This document shows positions 16,386 to 24,308 of a DNA stretch of 64,000 nucleotides, piece by piece. Made by a program: the position numbers and the translations under genes. The notes below the pieces were generated by a model. The model searched no databases. It was not told the origin of the DNA and saw only the letters and a program-made list of their open reading frames with translations. The stretch is from assembly GCA_035456405.1 (NCBI GenBank), contig DATIDG010000084.1:1-64000 (forward strand). Direction: 5' to 3'. Numbering within the stretch: the stretch's first letter is position 1; each line of letters starts with the position of its first letter. The DNA is from JAGVSZ01 sp035456405. Lineage in GTDB: Bacteria; Pseudomonadota; Gammaproteobacteria; Burkholderiales; SG8-39.

Positions 16386-16449
16386 GGCTAACGCCCAGGT
16401 TCGGGCGCGCGCCGTTTGCGGCGCGACGCACTGCAAGCCGTTGTTGGGC
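16386..16449 (-). repeat. Integron-type attC site
   Basis: On the minus strand a 64-bp imperfect palindrome runs from GCCCAAC (16449-16443, fits RYYYAAC) to GTTAGCC (16392-16386, near GTTRRRY). Inside are GGCTTGCAG and CGAACCTGGGC as inner boxes and a central stem CGCGCCG-CAAA-CGGCGCG. It starts 10 bp after the stop of the ArsR-type gene and ends 26 bp before the cupin start, the classic cassette junction layout. The last two bases of the right box deviate, so recombination activity may be reduced. Confidence 0.6.
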
Positions 16450-16459
16450 GTCTGTTCGT

Positions 16460-17149
16460 TCATCCCCGCGGCAGGCTGAATCGCTCTCGAAGTGCTCTCT
16501 CGCCAACCGTCGAGAAGGTCACGACGCGCGAGCGCCTTGCTCGCTGCGCCCAACCGAGCTCCAAACATCGGTGCAGTACAGCCGCACCCACTGCGCCAGC
16601 GAGATGATTGCGGCGCATGCTCCAGTCAAGACACGCCCGGCACAGTGGACGCCGCTGACGCACAAGCGCCTCGACGTCGATCCCGAAATCTACGCAGAAT
16701 TCCTTCCCCTGCGGCGTGAGCTCGAGCCCTTCGCTGCCGGTCCGCAGAAAACGCCGTTGCTCAAGACTGTCAAAGACCAGCACGCCCAGTTCACCCGCAA
16801 GATGGTCGTAGCAAACGCGCGCCTTCCGCAGCGCAGGTTCTCGGGGGCTGGAGCGAATCCGTACTGCACCGATGCGATACGCCACGCCCATGAGACCTTC
16901 GAGAAGTTGCGCCACGTCGCGATGCGCGAGACGAAAGTAGCGATGCCGACCCTGGCTTTCCACAGCGAGCAACTGCGCATCAAGCAGCTTGGCAAGGTGC
17001 GTGCTGACAGTCTGCTTTGTTACACCCGCCACTTCCGCGAGTTCAGTTGCGGTAAGCGCTTGGCCGGCCATCAAGGCCGTAAGAATCTCGGCCCGGGCGT
17101 GGTCCCCGATAAGCGCGGCGATGCCGACGATACTTGGCCCATCCTTCAC
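16460..17149 (-). CDS. ArsR family winged-helix transcriptional regulator
   Basis: A 229-residue protein. Residues ~5-80 form an ArsR-type winged helix (LIGDHARAEILTALMAGQALTATELAEVAGVTKQ, then STHLAKLL). The longer C-terminal part has RRPLCRACLDWSMRRNHLAG, a Cys/His-rich segment seen in a subgroup of long ArsR-like regulators. It starts at GTG 17149, next to a palindrome (17150-17169), and is divergent from a NIPSNAP gene 78 bp away, its probable target. An attC follows the stop, suggesting the pair moved as a two-gene cassette. Confidence 0.75.
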   Translation of the reverse strand: MKDGPSIVGIAALIGDHARAEILTALMAGQALTATELAEVAGVTKQTVSTHLAKLLDAQLLAVESQGRHRYFRLAHRDVAQLLEGLMGVAYRIGAVRIRSSPREPALRKARVCYDHLAGELGVLVFDSLEQRRFLRTGSEGLELTPQGKEFCVDFGIDVEALVRQRRPLCRACLDWSMRRNHLAGAVGAAVLHRCLELGWAQRARRSRVVTFSTVGERALRERFSLPRG

Positions 17150-17169
17150 GGTTCGATCTTAGTCGAACC
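17150..17169. promoter_or_regulatory. Probable operator of the ArsR-type regulator
   Basis: GGTTCGA-TCTTAG-TCGAACC is a perfect 7-bp inverted repeat touching the regulator's start codon and lying in the 78-bp divergent region shared with the NIPSNAP gene. Position and symmetry suit binding by a dimeric winged-helix repressor that controls both genes. Confidence 0.5.
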
Positions 17170-17227
17170 ATTGCGGCGGCACAAGGGTGTACCGTTCAAC
17201 CGTGAAAGTCACGGACAACGGAACAAT

Positions 17228-17590
17228 ATGGCCATCGCATGTTTCATCCGGTACGAGATTGATCCCTATCAGCGCGACGCCTTCAAGGAGTACGCGGAGA
17301 ACTGGGGCCGCATCATCCCTCGATGCGGAGGAGCCCTCGTGGGCTACTTTCTGCCTCATGAGGGGACTAACAACATAGCTTGGGGGCTGATCACATTCGA
17401 CAGTCTTGCAGCCTATGAGGCGTACCGATCAAGGCTGAAAGCTGACCGGGAGGGGCGCGAGAACTTTGGGTTTGCGCAGGCGAAGCGGCTGATTTTGCGC
17501 GAGGAACGCACCTTCGTCGAAACGGTAGAGGGGACTTTTCGTATCCCGGTGGCCTCTCCGGGGAACGGACGTGATCGCAGTGATCTTTGA
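17228..17590 (+). CDS. NIPSNAP family protein
   Basis: A 120-residue protein with the ferredoxin-like alpha/beta barrel of NIPSNAP proteins: CFIRYEIDPYQRDAFKEYAE, then IIPRCGGALVGYFLPHEGTN and a second half YEAYRSRLKADREGRENFGF. Bacterial members are small dimeric proteins thought to bind or modify small molecules; the role is unknown. It is divergent from the ArsR-type regulator, with an operator-like palindrome between. The last 20 bp overlap the remnant of an antibiotic-monooxygenase-like gene. Confidence 0.75.
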   Translation: MAIACFIRYEIDPYQRDAFKEYAENWGRIIPRCGGALVGYFLPHEGTNNIAWGLITFDSLAAYEAYRSRLKADREGRENFGFAQAKRLILREERTFVETVEGTFRIPVASPGNGRDRSDL

Positions 17591-17690
17591 GGCGTAGCCG
17601 CGCCCTAATCGGAAGGGCGCCTATCTCGACGCGGCTGAACGGTTGCGGCCGCTACTGGCTCAGATCGAAGCCAGGCGTGCGCAGCACTGG
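17571..17690 (+). pseudogene. Fragment of an antibiotic biosynthesis monooxygenase-like gene
   Basis: From GTG 17571 the frame reads VIAVIFEA, then an in-frame TAG (17595-17597) where relatives usually have Trp, then PRPNRKGAYLDAAERLRPLL, the start of the ABM ferredoxin-like fold, after which similarity ends. The gene is therefore interrupted by an amber codon and cut off after about 36 codons. The 110 bp that follow hold no recognisable gene. Confidence 0.5.
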
Positions 17691-17802
17691 AGGTCGCGGT
17701 CGGAACTGCCGTGCGCAAGGTCGGACTCCTCGCGTCGGGAACGCTTCACCCGTTGACAGGCCGGGGCCTCATGGGGGTCGGGCGTCACTGTTAGTTGCGG
17801 CC

Positions 17803-18069
17803 TTAAAGGACCTTCCACTTCAGGATGATGCCCACAGCGGCGGGAAGAAGGAAGATGAGCGCAAATATCGGTAGCTCCTCGGCGACTGAGTAGCCAGCCT
17901 TCGCGACCCCGATCCACATGTTTGCGCCCGCGATCACGAACCACAGAGCAACATAGGTGACGGTTGCCACGACGGAAGCACTGGGATAGGTCGCAGAGAA
18001 GAGCCTCCCTAGGAGGAGCGACGCGGCCAGCAACAAGAACCCTGCGAGGAGAAAGAGACCGGTGCGCAT
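17803..18069 (-). CDS. Small three-helix membrane protein of unknown function
   Basis: An 88-residue hydrophobic protein with three membrane segments (about residues 5-25, 35-54 and 66-85) and conserved-looking NMWIGVAKAGYSVAEELP between the second and third. Similar small proteins are widespread in proteobacteria as conserved hypotheticals. The start at ATG 18069 is followed at once by MRTGLFLLAGF, a good first helix. It lies in the accessory patch. Confidence 0.6.
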   Translation of the reverse strand: MRTGLFLLAGFLLLAASLLLGRLFSATYPSASVVATVTYVALWFVIAGANMWIGVAKAGYSVAEELPIFALIFLLPAAVGIILKWKVL

Positions 18070-18182
18070 CGATTTCCTTTCTGATTACGAGAGGCGATCC
18101 GTCAATCTCCATCGCATCTCCTAGCTTCGAGTGCGACCGGGAACGGATGTTCGCGGGGCGACAGGAATCGGAGCCTGGGGCG

Positions 18183-18800
18183 TCACATTTCCCGAAACAG
18201 GTGCGCAAAGGGCTGGCTTACTGGCAATGTCTCCTGGCGCCCCTTCAGTCTCACGATCAGGTGGCCGCGGAAGTCGCGTGACAAGCTGGCGATCGCATTC
18301 GCGTTGACCACCGTGGAACGGTGGATCTGCAAGAAGAGCACCGGATCGAGGCGCGTCCAACAGCTCCTTGAGCGACTTGCGAATCAGGGATTCGGCTTCA
18401 GCGGTGACTGCACGCGTGTACTTCGTGTCGGACCGAAAGTAGCAGATCTCGCCTACCGTGATCAGTCGCACGTCCGTACCGCGAGAGACATTGATCCAAC
18501 GCAGGTAGGGGCGAGCCTGGGCCGTGGCGAGCGTTTCCAGCAAGCGCTCCAAGTTGGCGGGCGCCGACGAGAGGCGCTTCCTGATCCGGCCGCAGGCGGC
18601 CGTCAGCCGCGCGGCCGTGAGTGGCTTCATCACGTAGTCCGCCGCGCCTCCTCGAAGGCCGCCACCGCGAACTGGTCATAGGCGGTCACGAATACGACAT
18701 GACAGCGTCCGCTCGCCTGGCGCGCCACTTCCAGCGTCGCCACGGCTGACCAACGGCACTCGCACACCAAGATGGCTGCAAGGGGATATTGGCGTCGCGA
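18183..18800 (-). pseudogene. LytTR-type response regulator, frameshifted and 5'-truncated
   Basis: Read on the minus strand: a receiver-domain end (CHVVFVTAYDQFAVAAFE), a frame change near 18640, then MKPLTAARL and the LytTR DNA-binding domain (VSRGTDVRLITVGEICYFRS), and a second frame change near 18345, after which the proper C-terminus resumes (FLQIHRSTVVNANAIASLSR ... REM) and stops at 18183. The first part of the receiver domain, including the phosphoacceptor region, is missing or unreadable upstream of about 18750. No intact product is possible. The sensor kinase partner is not seen. Confidence 0.7.
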
Positions 18801-18805
18801 ACAGG

Positions 18806-19111
18806 CTATCCATAGACGATAGCACCTGCGATCACGGCACTGTTCAGTGCGATCCAACCCACGCATGGCAAGTAGATGTTCTTGTCGCGTTTCTGGACTC
18901 CGAACCAAAACCAGAGAAGCGCAGACAAAAGGTAGGCGCTCCACGACAACACCGAAACTCCAGCAGCCTGTTGACCGACCCAAATTGTCAGAACCTGCGG
19001 AACTGTCATCAGCAACGTGAAGATTGACATCCCTCCCAGGAGACGACGCAGCAAGGTTTCCGAGCGCGCGTTAGCGGCTGCGGCGGGAGTGGGATCCGGA
19101 GCCATAGTCAT
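18806..19111 (-). CDS. SemiSWEET/PQ-loop family transporter
   Basis: A 101-residue protein with three membrane helices and the PQ motif TVPQVLTIWVGQQAAGVS, followed by SWSAYLLSALLWFWFG and a last helix ending GAIVYG. SemiSWEETs are half-size bacterial relatives of sugar transporters that work as dimers. It has a somewhat long polar N-terminus; starts at ATG 19111 and ATG 19105 are both possible. The gene directly follows the GTTGGGC end of a partial attC, so it looks like cassette cargo. Substrate unknown. Confidence 0.65.
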   Translation of the reverse strand: MTMAPDPTPAAAANARSETLLRRLLGGMSIFTLLMTVPQVLTIWVGQQAAGVSVLSWSAYLLSALLWFWFGVQKRDKNIYLPCVGWIALNSAVIAGAIVYG

Positions 19112-19137
19112 CTCCGTACACGAGTGTCTCTTGCGAC

Positions 19138-19200
19138 GCCCAACGTTCGCGCTCAGGGGCCGCGTAAGCGGGGCGGAGCGAAGCGCAGCCGCGCTGGCAA
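19138..19200 (-). repeat. Half of an attC site cut off beside an IS remnant
   Basis: On the minus strand the sequence ends CCCCTGAGCGCGAAC-GTTGGGC (19159 down to 19138). GTTGGGC is a perfect GTTRRRY core. The inner stem GCCGCG...CGCGGC around 19161-19193 is present, but the expected RYYYAAC left end is missing where the transposase remnant begins. It lies 27 bp upstream of the SemiSWEET gene, the proper place for a cassette junction. Confidence 0.5.
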
Positions 19201-19308
19201 GCGGTCGCCTGCAGTGATGGGATGGACTTCCCCCGGCTTCTCGGCATCATCGTGCCAGCTGGCCTCATGTAGTGTGGGGTGTCAGCGCTCAACCGAGGAG
19301 AGTCCGAG

Positions 19309-19925
19309 ATGAATGCTACCGCCGCGCTGCCCATCGTGGGCGTCGATCTCGCCAAGTCCGTCTTCCAACTCGCGATCGCCGATCGCGGGTGGCAAATAGT
19401 GGAGCGCCAGCGCCTGACCCGGACCCAGTTCGAGCGCTGGTTCGCCAGCCGTGCCGTCGGGCTGGTCGTGATGGAAGCGTGCGGCAGCGCCCACCACTGG
19501 GCGCGCTAGCTCACCGGGCTGGGAATCGAGGTGAGGCTGCTGCCGGCGCCCTACGTGCGCGCCTATGTGAAGCGCAACAAGACCGATGCGGCCGACGCCT
19601 GCGCACTGCTGGCGCGGCGCGTTGTGCCGACATCGTGCCGGTGCGAGTGAAATCGGTTGAGCGGCAAGCGCGGTGACCGCTACCTGCGGATGCTCCTTAC
19701 CCACGGAGCGCGCTCGGTGCTACGCGCGGCAACCGCCGCCACCCGAGTCGGCCGCTCGGTCGACCCCGCTATGCGCCTGGGCGCTCGCCGTCCAGTCGAC
19801 TTGCGCGCTCGCCAACAAGCTCGCCAGGATCTGCTACGCGTGCCTTCGCGACAGCGCGCCCTATGGCGAGCCGCGGCGCCCGGAAAAGAAGATCGCGCGC
19901 AGCGCTTTCCCGATCGCCGTACACA
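19309..19925 (+). pseudogene. IS1111/IS110 family transposase remnant
   Basis: Starts ATG 19309 with VGVDLAKSVFQLAIADRG, the DEDD-type N-terminus, and EACGSAHHWAR, then an in-frame TAG at 19507. The frame continues as VRAYVKRNKTDAADACALL, shifts near 19620 to ARCADIVPVRVKSVERQA, and then jumps by a large internal deletion to SGKRGDRYLRMLLTHGARSV. After another shift near 19810 it ends LANKLARICYACLRD ... EKKIARSAFPIA. Only about 200 of the ~340 codons remain. IS1111-type elements include a group that inserts in attC sites, which fits the attC half at 19138-19200. Confidence 0.75.
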
Positions 19926-20052
19926 GACGAGGCGATCGCCGAATTCCCGTGCGAGGCGCCTCGTGCCATCGTGGCGCGGGGCGAAGGTCTTCGCGATGCG
20001 GAGGCGGCGCGCCGTTGCGCCGCCGAACGCATCGCGGGTGTTCCCTGTGGCG

Positions 20053-20994
20053 TCAGGGCCGGACGCCAATAACACGGGGGTATTGCGCTGCGAGCGGCGA
20101 TGCGATCGGAGGGGCGCGCGGGGCGTGCAGCAGCGGTGCCTCGCGCACCGTCGGATGCGCAAGCACGGCGAGCAGGCCCGCGAGCGAGAGGAGGTCCTCG
20201 CGATTGTGGTCGAGGATGCGCGGCAGCGGGCTCGCATCGCCGCGCTGCAGCCAGCGTTGCCACGCGGCCGGGACCTCCGCGCCCGGCAAATCGTCCGTGC
20301 GCGCGTATCCGAGCGCCCGCTCCTCGGCGGTGCGCAGGCGGCAGTCCGGCCAGCCTTCGCGCAGGCGGCGGCGCGTGACGTGCAGAAGATCGAGGTGGTG
20401 CGGCATTTCCCCGGGCCACTCGAGGTCCGCGAGCCGCGCCCGCGCCCGCAGGAGCGGCAGGTCGAAGGACTTCCCGTTGAACGTGACGATGCACCGGTGC
20501 TTATGGAGCGCCGCGACGAGTTGCTGAAGCATCGGCCGCTCGCCGCGGAAGCCCGTCATCAGGAGCTGGCGCGCCACGAGCCCGTCGTCGCGGATCGTCG
20601 CGAGCCCCAGCACGAACGCGACGGTGCCCGTGCCGCCCGCCAGGCCGCTCGTCTCGGTGTCGAGGAAGAGCAGTGCTTCGGCGCGCGGCGAAGCGCCGTC
20701 GGCTAACGAGAGCCGCGCACCCTCGGCCACGGTACCGGCACCGGCGATCCGCGTCTCGCCGTGGGCGTAGGGCAGCGAAAAGCTCCGCTCGACGGCGAGC
20801 AGCGCAGGCGCCACCACCGTGCCGCCGAGTGTTCGCGCGAGCTCGTCATCGATCGGGCGGCGCGCGTTGATCTCCGCGGCGCGAGTGCGCAGGCGGGCGA
20901 GTCGCTCGGCAAGCGAAGGGGGCAGCGCCGCCGGAGGCCGGCTCTCGCCGGCTTGTCCGGTCAGGCGACCGAGCCGCGTGCGGAAATCGCTCAA
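20053..20994 (-). CDS. RNase H-like DEDD exonuclease, MrfB/YprB-like
   Basis: A 313-residue nuclease with the DEDDh pattern: LFLDTETSGL (Asp-x-Glu) in a first motif, CIVTFNGKSFDLPLL, HHLDLLHVTRR and DHNREDLLSLAGLL. It matches YprB (MrfB) of Bacillus subtilis, which works with the helicase MrfA in repair of mitomycin-type lesions. Translation starts at TTG 20994, overlapping the helicase stop (TTGA) and preceded by AAGGAG eight bases upstream; no ATG is available. The pairing and coupling with the helicase gene support the same repair role. Confidence 0.8.
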   Translation of the reverse strand: MSDFRTRLGRLTGQAGESRPPAALPPSLAERLARLRTRAAEINARRPIDDELARTLGGTVVAPALLAVERSFSLPYAHGETRIAGAGTVAEGARLSLADGASPRAEALLFLDTETSGLAGGTGTVAFVLGLATIRDDGLVARQLLMTGFRGERPMLQQLVAALHKHRCIVTFNGKSFDLPLLRARARLADLEWPGEMPHHLDLLHVTRRRLREGWPDCRLRTAEERALGYARTDDLPGAEVPAAWQRWLQRGDASPLPRILDHNREDLLSLAGLLAVLAHPTVREAPLLHAPRAPPIASPLAAQYPRVIGVRP

Positions 20995-23447
20995 CTGTCG
21001 CGCTCCTTGCCTGCCGCGCCGTGCAGGAGATGCAGCACGCGCAGGGCCGCCGCCTTGGGCGTGAGCTTCGCCTGCTCGTCGACGGCGAGCACCGGTCCCA
21101 CGCAGGCAGGGCAGCCGTGCCTGCACGGGCAGTGCGCGACGAGGTCGATCGCGCGGTCGAGCACGCGATCGCGCAGGTCGAAGAGGGGCGCGGCGATGCC
21201 GATGCCCCCGGGGAAGTTGTCGTAGAGGTAGAGCGTCGGGCGGAACGGCTTGCCGGTCGTTCTTACGTCCACTGGCGCGCCGTCGAGCCCGCGCGCTTCG
21301 GCCCGGCCGTCTGCGCCCGCCGCGGCGGACCACACGCTCTCCGGCCCGCCGTCGCCGACGGCGCGCCCGATGTCGTGCGGCTCGGCGAGCGAGAGGAGGG
21401 CGGCGATGCGGTGCACCGCGCTGGCCGCGCCGAGGAAGCCCCCGAGGGCGTCGTGGCGCGTCGCGAACTCGCGCGCGAGGGCCTGCGGCGCCGCCTCCCA
21501 CCACACCGCGGTGGTGTGCATCTCGTGGTCGGGCAGGCGCACCTGGCCGTAGCCAACGTTCTCGTGCGTGTAGTAGCGGATCTTCTTGTAGCCGGCGACC
21601 CGCCGCACGACGTGCACCTCGCCGTGGCCGGCGCGCGCATCGGCGTGCTCGTCCGCGCCGAACTCGTCGAGCTGCTTCAACTTCGTGTAGTCGATCGCGT
21701 CCGTGTAGTAGTCGGCGCTCGTCGCGCGCACGAAGGCCTTGCGGCCGGTCCAGTCGAGCTTCTCGACCTGCCACGGGGCGGCCTGCACGAGGTAGATGGC
21801 GCCCTCGTAGAGCGTGAGCGCGGCGCTGGAGTAGTCCACCTCCGCGATCACGTCCTTCCTGCCGTCGGTCACGTCGATGACCACGAAGTTGCCCTCGGCG
21901 ATCGAGCGCAGGCTCACGCTGTTGGCCGGATAGCTGTCGGCGATCCAGTGCCAGCGCGCCCCGTCGCGATGGACGACGCCCTGGTCGGCGAGGTAGGCGA
22001 GCGCCTCGTCGAGCCGCACCCCGCCGAAGCGCTCGCCTTCCTCGAACGGGAGCTCGAACGCCGCGCAGCGGATGTGGTCCATCAGGATCAGGAGCTGGTC
22101 CGGATCGATGCGCGCATGCTCCGGGCTGGCGCCGAGGAAGAAGTCGGGGTTGCGCGCGAGGTACTGGTCGAGCGGATCGCTCGAGCACACCAGCACTCCG
22201 ACCGCGGTGCGCTGGCGGCGGCCGGCGCGGCCGAAGCGCTGCAGGGCGCCCGCCACCGTGCCCGGGTAGGCGTTCAGGACGCAAACGTCCAGCGCCCCGA
22301 TGTCCATGCCCAGCTCGAGCGCCGAGGTCGAGACGACGCAGTCGAGGCGGCCCGCGCGCAGCTTCGCTTCCTTGTCGCGCCGCTCGGTCGGCAGGTAGCC
22401 GCCGCGGTAGGCCGCGATGCGCGCGGGCTTGCGCGGGTCGCGGTCGTACATGTCCTTGAGGTACTTGGTCAGCACCTCGACCTCCAGCCGCGAGTTCGCG
22501 AACACGATGGTCTTGAGGCCCATCCTGATCGCCAGCCGCGCGATGCGCGTCGACTGCGACCGCGCGGAGGCGCGGATGCCGAGGTCGGGATTAACGATCG
22601 GCGGGTTCCAGACAAGCAGGTGCTTGCGGCCGCTGGGCGCGCCTGACTCGGTTACCGCTGCGACCGGGCCGCCGAGGAGCTTCTCGGCGAGCTCGCGTGG
22701 GTTCGCGATCGTTGCCGAGCAGAAGATTAAGACCGGGTTCGACTTGTAGAACCGGCAGACGCGCTTCAGCCGCCGGACCAGGTTCGAAACGTGCGAGCCG
22801 AACACGCCGCGGTAGGTGTGCAGCTCGTCGATGACGACGAACCGCAGCGCCTCGAAGAACTGCGCCCACTTGGTGTGATGCGGCAGGATGCCCTGGTGGA
22901 GCATGTCCGGGTTGGAGACGACGATGTCGCCCCTGGTGCGCACCGCTCTGCGCGCATCGCCCGGCGTGTCGCCGTCGAAGGTGTAGGCGCGGATGCCGAG
23001 GTTGCCGGCGGCGTTGAGCTCGAGGATCTCCGCGACCTGGTCCTGCGAGAGCGCCTTGGTGGGAAAGAGATAGAGCGCCTTCGCGCCGCCCTTGAGTGCG
23101 GCGTCGATGACCGGGAGGTTGTAGCAGAGCGTCTTGCCGGAGGCCGTCGGCGTGACGACGACGGTGTCGCGACCGGCAGTGACGTGGTCCCAGGCTTCGC
23201 GCTGGTGGCTGTACAGGCTCAGGATGCCGCGCTCGCGCAGCGCGCCGGCGAGGCGCGGGTCGAGCCCGGGCGGAAAGTCCGCGTGCCGTCCGTCGCGAGC
23301 GGGGACGACGACCTCGCCCGTGATCCGGGGGCGGTCGCCGCGCTTCAGCGTCTCGATGAGCGCTTCGGACCCGCGCGCCGGCGGCCGCAAGTGCTCGCGC
23401 GGGTCAACGTCGTGGAAGAGATCCAGTGCGCCTTCGACGTGCCCCAT
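20991..23447 (-). CDS. DEAD/DEAH-box helicase with DUF1998-type zinc domain, MrfA/YprA-like
   Basis: Superfamily 2 helicase of 818 residues. Motifs: Walker A TPTASGKT, TKALSQDQ, motif II IDELH, motif III SATIANP, and the C-terminal RecA half with STSALELGMDIG and QRFGRAGRR. The end has the four-cysteine cluster CPCRHGCPACVGP of the MrfA-like domain. In Bacillus MrfA and MrfB repair DNA damaged by mitomycin C independently of UvrABC. ATG 23447 has GAGG six bases upstream; a GTG at 23453 is the alternative. The exonuclease gene overlaps its stop. Confidence 0.85.
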   Translation of the reverse strand: MGHVEGALDLFHDVDPREHLRPPARGSEALIETLKRGDRPRITGEVVVPARDGRHADFPPGLDPRLAGALRERGILSLYSHQREAWDHVTAGRDTVVVTPTASGKTLCYNLPVIDAALKGGAKALYLFPTKALSQDQVAEILELNAAGNLGIRAYTFDGDTPGDARRAVRTRGDIVVSNPDMLHQGILPHHTKWAQFFEALRFVVIDELHTYRGVFGSHVSNLVRRLKRVCRFYKSNPVLIFCSATIANPRELAEKLLGGPVAAVTESGAPSGRKHLLVWNPPIVNPDLGIRASARSQSTRIARLAIRMGLKTIVFANSRLEVEVLTKYLKDMYDRDPRKPARIAAYRGGYLPTERRDKEAKLRAGRLDCVVSTSALELGMDIGALDVCVLNAYPGTVAGALQRFGRAGRRQRTAVGVLVCSSDPLDQYLARNPDFFLGASPEHARIDPDQLLILMDHIRCAAFELPFEEGERFGGVRLDEALAYLADQGVVHRDGARWHWIADSYPANSVSLRSIAEGNFVVIDVTDGRKDVIAEVDYSSAALTLYEGAIYLVQAAPWQVEKLDWTGRKAFVRATSADYYTDAIDYTKLKQLDEFGADEHADARAGHGEVHVVRRVAGYKKIRYYTHENVGYGQVRLPDHEMHTTAVWWEAAPQALAREFATRHDALGGFLGAASAVHRIAALLSLAEPHDIGRAVGDGGPESVWSAAAGADGRAEARGLDGAPVDVRTTGKPFRPTLYLYDNFPGGIGIAAPLFDLRDRVLDRAIDLVAHCPCRHGCPACVGPVLAVDEQAKLTPKAAALRVLHLLHGAAGKERDS

Positions 23448-23525
23448 CGCCACCCTCGCCCCGTGAGAGAACGAGGCAAGGATGCAGAGTGGAGTGGCTC
23501 ACCCGGTGAGCCTGTGGCCCGCGTT

Positions 23526-23723
23526 CTAGGAGCCTGCGACCGGGACCGAAGCCGGTCTGGCGCAACGTTCCTGGGGTTTCTGCGCAGGCGCGCACTTCAA
23601 CGGCGCGACCTGTGCGGCCTTGGCCGGGGTGCTACGCTCGATTCCCTGCTCGCCGGGTTTCGCCTTTGCCGTCGGTGCCTCGAACGCCAGCGCCATGGCA
23701 AGCGCGACTAGAAGCTCGCTCAT
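23526..23723 (-). CDS. Hypothetical small secreted protein
   Basis: A 65-codon frame with a hydrophobic start (MSELLVALAMALAFEAPTAKA) that could be a signal peptide and a Pro/Ala/Lys-rich remainder containing two Cys. No family is recognised and no good ribosome site was seen. It may be a real small exported protein or a chance frame in GC-rich DNA. Confidence 0.3.
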   Translation of the reverse strand: MSELLVALAMALAFEAPTAKAKPGEQGIERSTPAKAAQVAPLKCAPAQKPQERCARPASVPVAGS

Positions 23724-23903
23724 ACGTGCGCCTTCTCGCGAAATGCCGCCCGGTTCACTTCTGCATTTGCGCGTTTATAGAATCAGCATATGCCCCGGTC
23801 GGTCGGAGGGCGCAGCTCTCGCCGGCTTCCGCCGTGCGAAAAGTCACGCCCGGCGGGCCACCGGAGTGACGCGATCCCGACGTGCAGGGTGAAACGGAGG
23901 AGG

Positions 23904-24308
23904 CTACCGGACGACTTCGCGCACGACGTCGAGCACCGTCGACGTCCGGGCGTCGATCATCACCAGATGACGTCCGACGATGGCGCGCTCGATGCCCGGC
24001 GGCAGGGCCGAGAGCTGGTTCTCGAGCGGCCACGGCAGCCGCGCCTTGGGCACATTGCGCGGCAGGCGGTCGCTGGGCGCGAGCTCGCGATCGACCTGTG
24101 GCGGGAGCTTCCCGTCCGGATCGTAGGTCCGCGTGACGTAATCGGGGTAGCGCTTGAACCAGCTGTCGATGCGCTGCCGGTCCTGGCCGGAAAAACGGAT
24201 CGACGGGTGCAGCCATTGTGCCGGATCGGCGGGGCGCCGGGTGGTCGCAGCCGTGGCTTCGGCGCCGATCAGGGCGAGGGCGGCAAGAAGGAGCAACAGG
24301 ATACGCAT
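23904..24308 (-). CDS. Periplasmic protein with RcnB/CigR-like C-terminus
   Basis: A 134-residue exported protein. Residues 1-20 are a signal peptide (MRILLLLLAALALIGAEATA). The end, LPPGIERAIVGRHLVMIDAR followed by a short VLDVVREVV strand, resembles the last domain of RcnB and CigR-like periplasmic proteins. Its middle is proline-rich (LPPQVDREL, LPRNVPKARLPWPLENQL). Function unknown. It is divergent from the hsp20-lon pair, with 329 bp between. Confidence 0.6.
   Translation of the reverse strand: MRILLLLLAALALIGAEATAATTRRPADPAQWLHPSIRFSGQDRQRIDSWFKRYPDYVTRTYDPDGKLPPQVDRELAPSDRLPRNVPKARLPWPLENQLSALPPGIERAIVGRHLVMIDARTSTVLDVVREVVR

Noticed and set aside
17630..17796. Possible attC ending in GTTAGTT downstream of the monooxygenase fragment
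   Set aside because: No RYYYAAC partner or central stem at a normal distance could be found on either strand.
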